DNA from: Fimbriimonadaceae bacterium
Lineage (GTDB): Bacteria > Armatimonadota > Fimbriimonadia > Fimbriimonadales > Fimbriimonadaceae
Direction of reading: 5' to 3'
Assembly: GCA_019694835.1 (NCBI GenBank)
Contig: JAIBBE010000045.1
Span: 1 to 16,500 of the forward strand
Length of the DNA: 16,500 bases
Shown here: positions 13,437 through 16,500 of the stretch, one piece after another
Layout of the letters: every line of letters starts with the position of its first letter
How positions within the stretch are numbered: position 1 is the stretch's first letter
Notes under the pieces: model-generated
Told to the model about the DNA's origin: nothing
Database searches by the model: none
Seen by the model: only the letters and a program-made list of their open reading frames with translations
Translations under genes and position numbers: made by a program

Positions 13437-15038
13437 ATGCCCGTCCCCTTCCCTAGCCTGCCCATCGAGGCGGTGGCGCCCATCATGCGCGCCGGGGACA
13501 ATCTCGTGTACTCGGTCCCCTACACCGATCCTGACCCCGTTCCCGTCAGCCAAGAGCAGCCCATCACGCGCGAGGCTATCGACGAAACCTTGATTGTCGA
13601 GTGGAAAAGCAAGAAGATCGACCTCAAGCGCAAGGTCGCGATCTTCGAGGGCGGCGTAAAGGCCACCTACGGCCCCACCGTCCTCACCGCCGACCGCCTG
13701 GAGGTCGACATGGAGAACAAAACGGGCCGCGCGGACGGCAATGTTCTCGTGGTCGATCCGGAAGGCACGCTGTCGGGCACCAACCTCAACTTCGACTGGA
13801 AGAAGCGCACCGGCTCGGCCGAGGACGTCTATGTGCAGGTCGGTCCGATGAAGGCCAGGGCCAAGCGCATCGACATTGAACCCGACCGCTGGATCTTGAC
13901 CTCAATTTCGCTGACACCGAGCCGAACGAGGCCACCCGAATTCTCGATCAAGAGCCCGCGCGTTGTGCTTCGCGTCGGGCGGAGCGGACGACTTCAGAAT
14001 CCCACCTTCGAGGTCTTCGGCATCCGGTTGCTCACGATCCCGACTACACTCGGCTTCTCGCTTGACCGACGCGTGACCGGTTTCCGGTTCCCCGCGATCA
14101 GTTTCCGTCGCGGAGCCGGATTTGGCCTTGCGTGGAACAGCAGCGTCCTCGTGAACGACCAAACGAGCTTCGCTGCGCAATGGAACGCTTTCCCCAGTGC
14201 GCTGCCGACCTATGCGGGCGAACTTGCTTGGAGCGCGGTGCCGCCGACCAAGTCCACCGGCCTGATCTCGCCGCGAACCGAGCTTGGCGAGCGCTTTGGC
14301 GATGCCTACATGGACAGTGTCTCGACCACCACCACCCAGGCTGAAGACGACTACCTACGCGACCCCCGCCGAACGATCGCCGCCGGAACTTACTGGAATC
14401 AGAGTGTCCGAGGTCGCCGCGAGGACTTTTCGTCGATCAGCAAGCGATGGGAACTCTCGTCCGATTTCGGGGGCACCTTTGGCCCCGTTGGCGGCTACGT
14501 GCAGTTTCGCTATCAGAGCATCCGTCCCGACCGAAACAGCCCCTTCGTCGACCGGCTTTCCGCCCACGGCGCGGCGAACATCGGAAGCTGGAGCCTTATT
14601 CCCGGCCTCGATTTTCGCCTGCGCGGCGACCTCGCGGCCTACACGTCGGGCAAACAAACTTACGGCTGGGCGCGGGGCCAGGCCGCGCTGGTTTACCATC
14701 CGATCAAGCAGTTGCAAGTGGCCGGTGCCCTCGTCCTGGGCGGCTCGGCTGGGAATCCTTTCTTCGGCTTCGACCCGCTCTACAGCAACTCCGGCGTCCA
14801 CATCCGCGCCGACGTCGACCTCGGCTCGATTCGCGCGAGTTTCCTCGGAAAGTACGACTTCGGCCAAGCCCGCTGGTACGACCACGAATACGGTTTCTCG
14901 TTCGCGGCCGGGAGCTTCGAGCCCTACGTCGTCTGGCGTCAATTCCCCAACGACGTGCGGTTCGGTTTCCGCATTCGTGCGATCGAGGTGTTCGAAAAGC
15001 TGCAGCAGCGCCAGCTTAAGCGAAAGAGCCCCAAGTAG
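13437..15038 (+). CDS. LptA/OstA-domain protein with LptD-like C-terminal barrel
   Basis: A 533-residue protein. Residues about 50-150 have the repeating beta-strand pattern of the LptA/OstA N-terminal domain: the phrases KRKVAIFEGGVKATYGPTVL, LTADRLEVDMEN, G-R-A-D-G-N-V-L-V and G-T-L-S-G-T-N-L. The last 350 residues alternate polar and aromatic residues in short strands and contain Y-V-Q-F-R-Y and similar pieces, as in an outer-membrane beta-barrel. LptA and LptD carry lipopolysaccharide across the periplasm and into the outer leaflet; this could be a divergent LptD or a related organic-solvent-tolerance protein. The start at 13437 is chosen by the promoter-like GGTACACT upstream and because the frame upstream is antisense to the lipoprotein gene. 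Oddity: no signal peptide is visible at this start. Other lpt genes are not nearby. Confidence 0.75.
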   Translation: MPVPFPSLPIEAVAPIMRAGDNLVYSVPYTDPDPVPVSQEQPITREAIDETLIVEWKSKKIDLKRKVAIFEGGVKATYGPTVLTADRLEVDMENKTGRADGNVLVVDPEGTLSGTNLNFDWKKRTGSAEDVYVQVGPMKARAKRIDIEPDRWILTSISLTPSRTRPPEFSIKSPRVVLRVGRSGRLQNPTFEVFGIRLLTIPTTLGFSLDRRVTGFRFPAISFRRGAGFGLAWNSSVLVNDQTSFAAQWNAFPSALPTYAGELAWSAVPPTKSTGLISPRTELGERFGDAYMDSVSTTTTQAEDDYLRDPRRTIAAGTYWNQSVRGRREDFSSISKRWELSSDFGGTFGPVGGYVQFRYQSIRPDRNSPFVDRLSAHGAANIGSWSLIPGLDFRLRGDLAAYTSGKQTYGWARGQAALVYHPIKQLQVAGALVLGGSAGNPFFGFDPLYSNSGVHIRADVDLGSIRASFLGKYDFGQARWYDHEYGFSFAAGSFEPYVVWRQFPNDVRFGFRIRAIEVFEKLQQRQLKRKSPK

Positions 15039-15046
15039 AGAGTGCT

Positions 15047-15063
15047 TTTGCCGTCCCGGCAAA
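15047..15063 (+). terminator. Possible terminator hairpin after the LptA/LptD-like gene
   Basis: tttgccg and cggcaaa form a 7-bp stem around a 3-nt loop, starting 8 nt after the stop codon. No T run follows on either strand, so an intrinsic terminator is only possible, not shown. Confidence 0.3.
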
Positions 15064-15121
15064 TCCGGCAAGTACCGCTGGCACCTGCCGGCGAATCCAG
15101 GCAGTACCGCTGGCGTCTCGC
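15057..15121 (+). repeat. Two-unit tandem repeat (32 and 33 bp)
   Basis: Unit 1 (15057-15088) and unit 2 (15089-15121) both begin cggc, share aatcc and end with the sequence g-taccgctggc plus a short variable tail. They differ at a handful of positions. Each unit contains one copy of the gtaccgctggc arm used in the adjacent inverted repeat. Confidence 0.65.
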
Positions 15122-15175
15122 CGGCATTTCGGAAGCCTCACAAAGTCGGGGAGGCCGGCGGGACGCCAGCGGTAC
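15104..15175. repeat. 22-bp inverted repeat with 28-bp spacer
   Basis: The left arm at 15104-15125 and right arm at 15154-15175 are reverse complements at 21 of 22 positions. The arms start gtaccgctggc and end gccagcggtac. A further related arm in direct orientation lies at 15072-15092. The repeat style, read out as AGVSPA and AGGTPAVR, is of a kind I associate with abundant dispersed repeats in several GC-rich phyla; I could not verify this here. Confidence 0.8.
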
Positions 15176-15191
15176 GGGTTGAGTTCGCCTC

Positions 15192-15221
15192 CTATGCCTC
15201 CATCCTCCCACGGATGGAGGC
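15192..15221. repeat. 30-bp palindromic element, copy 2
   Basis: Identical base for base to 18-47, with stem 15196-15205 and 15212-15221 around a 6-nt loop. Here it is intergenic, 33 bp from the stop of the convergent beta-lactamase-family gene, so it may help end transcription as well as being a mobile or amplified repeat. Confidence 0.85.
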
Positions 15222-15253
15222 GCGCCCGCAGAAGAAGCTCGGCACTATGCCCG

Positions 15254-16500
15254 TCACTCTTCCCGCAGACCGACGCTGTACACCTTGCCCGCCTTGGTGA
15301 TGGTGAACGTGAGCAGATAGCTCTTCTCGCCGACCTTCGCGCGGTACTTCACGACGGTGTCTGGGTCGTCGAGGTCGGAGGAAAGGAACGCGAGCTTGTC
15401 CAGTTCGCGCAATGGAGCAAAGGCACCCATCGCCATCTGACCTCGGCCCGTCTGGAGCCTGGCGACCATCTCGGGGTCCAGGAGTTCTGCCTTCGGTGTT
15501 CGCGCGGCGAGGGAGCGCACGACTTCCACGTACTTCGCGGTCGTCGCCGGGTCGGGATCTTTGGCTTCGGGGAGCTTGACAAATCGAAGCGCAGGGACAT
15601 AAATCTCGGCGACCTTTTGCGCGATTCCATCGCCTCCAACATCGTGGACGTTGCCCTCCAGCACGATCGTCAGGTTCGCCGACGGCACGCGGAAGAGCGA
15701 GGCGAACGAGCCGGCAGTGTTGCCGCCGTGGGAGAACGCCTTGACCTTATTCACCTCGCGGACGAACCAGCCGTAGCCGTACTGGCTCTTCCGGCCGCTC
15801 AGCAATCGATGGGCGGTTTGCATCTGGGCGACCGTCTCGGGCTTGAGCAGCTTGCCGTCGCGCAGACCCTTCTCGAAGGCGGCCAGATCCTCGCAGGAGT
15901 TGATCCACGACCCGTCGCCATAGCCTGGCGCGATCGCTGGACCGTTCAGGAACTGAGCGCCGTCGCGCAGATAGCCCTTCGCCCGGTGCGGGATGAGTGT
16001 CATCTCCTCATCGACATAGCTGTGCTTCATGCCGAGCTTGTCGAAGATGCGTTCGCGAACGAGGTCGAGGATCGGCTTGCCGCCCGCCTCTTCCGCGACA
16101 AAGCCCAGCAGCATGTAGTTGCTGTTGCTGTACGCGAACTGCCCGCCGGAGGTGAAGTCGAACGGCAGCGTCGGCATCTTCTTGAACCAATCGTCCCTGG
16201 TCCACCGCTCGATCAGCCCGAGGCCAGGCACGAGAGCGTAATCCGGAAGGCCGCTGGTGTGCGTGAGCAGCATCTGCAGCGTGAGGTCCTTCCACTTGTC
16301 CGGACAATCCTTCAATCGCTTGCCCAAGGTGTCGGTGAGCGCCAGCTTGCCCTCCTCGATGAGTTGGAAGATCACCGTCGCGGTGAACGTCTTGCCGATC
16401 GAGCCAGTTTGGAGCACGTCGTTGGTGGTCATCGGCACGTCGAGCTCAAGGTCCGCCTTGCCGTAAGCCGCGCGCTTGATCACCTTGTCGTCCTTGGTCA
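15254..16500 (-). CDS. Serine beta-lactamase-family hydrolase, 5'-truncated by the window edge
   Basis: At least 415 residues of a class C beta-lactamase/DD-peptidase-fold serine hydrolase. The catalytic S-I-G-K is encoded at 16391-16402, with the nucleophile Ser and the general-base Lys in place. Y-S-N is encoded within 16115-16132, and H-G-G, the counterpart of the K-T-G box, at 15722-15730. The frame continues beyond 16500 through TKDDKVIKRAAYGKADLELD, where family members normally have another 20-50 residues including a signal peptide, so the start is not in the window. About 120 residues after the catalytic domain form an extra C-terminal domain common in this peptidase/esterase group. 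Members are periplasmic hydrolases acting on peptides, esters or cell-wall material; antibiotic resistance should not be assumed. Confidence 0.9.
   Translation of the reverse strand, partial: TKDDKVIKRAAYGKADLELDVPMTTNDVLQTGSIGKTFTATVIFQLIEEGKLALTDTLGKRLKDCPDKWKDLTLQMLLTHTSGLPDYALVPGLGLIERWTRDDWFKKMPTLPFDFTSGGQFAYSNSNYMLLGFVAEEAGGKPILDLVRERIFDKLGMKHSYVDEEMTLIPHRAKGYLRDGAQFLNGPAIAPGYGDGSWINSCEDLAAFEKGLRDGKLLKPETVAQMQTAHRLLSGRKSQYGYGWFVREVNKVKAFSHGGNTAGSFASLFRVPSANLTIVLEGNVHDVGGDGIAQKVAEIYVPALRFVKLPEAKDPDPATTAKYVEVVRSLAARTPKAELLDPEMVARLQTGRGQMAMGAFAPLRELDKLAFLSSDLDDPDTVVKYRAKVGEKSYLLTFTITKAGKVYSVGLREE

Larger units (their letters stand above)
15039..15253. other. Convergent gap filled with palindromic and tandem repeats
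   Basis: The 215 bp between the stops of the LptA/LptD-like gene and the beta-lactamase-family gene contain, in order, a short hairpin, a two-unit tandem repeat, a large inverted repeat, and copy 2 of the 30-bp palindrome. A frame crossing it reads out repeat-derived phrases such as TAGVSPA and GGTPAVR and is not a gene. Confidence 0.7.

Noticed and set aside
15057..15221. CRISPR array
   Set aside because: The repeats are few, differ in sequence and orientation, and are not separated by regular unique spacers; no cas gene is near.
14284..15300. 338-codon frame overlapping the LptA/LptD-like gene and the repeat gap
   Set aside because: The first part is an alternative frame of a gene with a better-supported product, with Ser/Arg/Pro-rich composition; the rest is translated repeat sequence.

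Overview
The window is a GC-rich bacterial chromosome segment, roughly 60% GC by eye. It has tightly packed, mostly unlinked housekeeping and envelope genes and no tRNA, rRNA, CRISPR array, integrase or transposase that I can see. Three things suggest a diderm, environmental bacterium: an LptA/LptD-like outer-membrane protein, a PEP-CTERM protein, and a Tat-exported DUF1501 protein. A Fimbriimonadales-type Armatimonadota is my best guess; a planctomycete or verrucomicrobial relative is an alternative. This placement is inference from gene style, not from a marker comparison.

Layout. (1) 1-585: the 3' part of an unrecognised gene whose open frame runs through a palindromic element. (2) 602-3073: an MrfA/YprA-type DEAD/DEAH repair helicase with a DUF1998 zinc cluster, itself carrying a palindrome in frame. 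(3) 3070-3408, minus strand: a small SdpI-family membrane protein. (4) 3595-4266: a PEP-CTERM secreted protein. (5) 4337-6913: an alpha-glucan phosphorylase with an N-terminal DUF3417 domain, followed 37 bp later by a DUF418 membrane protein (6951-8153). (6) 8154-8458: a gene-free, repeat-filled convergent gap with a perfect 44-bp inverted repeat. (7) 8459-9691, minus strand: a DUF1501 protein, divergent from a small hypothetical membrane-anchored protein (9780-10223). (8) 10225-10905, minus strand: a secreted DUF3298/RsiV-like protein, divergent from gltX (10948-12477). (9) 12467-13333, minus strand: a glutamine-cyclotransferase-family lipoprotein, divergent from an LptA/LptD-like protein (13437-15038). 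(10) 15039-15253: a second repeat-filled convergent gap. (11) 15254 to the window edge, minus strand: a serine beta-lactamase-family hydrolase, cut at its 5' end.

The genes do not form one pathway. They are mostly single transcription units arranged as divergent and convergent pairs. The phosphorylase and DUF418 genes are the only obvious co-directional neighbours apart from the first two genes.

Two non-coding signals stand out. First, several families of palindromic repeats are present. A 30-bp element with a 10-6-10 stem-loop occurs identically at 18-47 and 15192-15221. A second 10-6-10 palindrome lies in frame inside the helicase. Larger inverted and tandem repeats fill both wide convergent gaps. 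Second, four start codons are preceded at 6-12 nt by an extended -10-like GGTANNNT, and a fifth at 7 nt by TAAACT. None of these five has a convincing Shine-Dalgarno sequence, which suggests leaderless or very short-leader mRNAs. Other genes (PEP-CTERM, DUF1501, SdpI) have ordinary Shine-Dalgarno sites. I found no clear new multi-gene system; the repeat elements are the most novel content.
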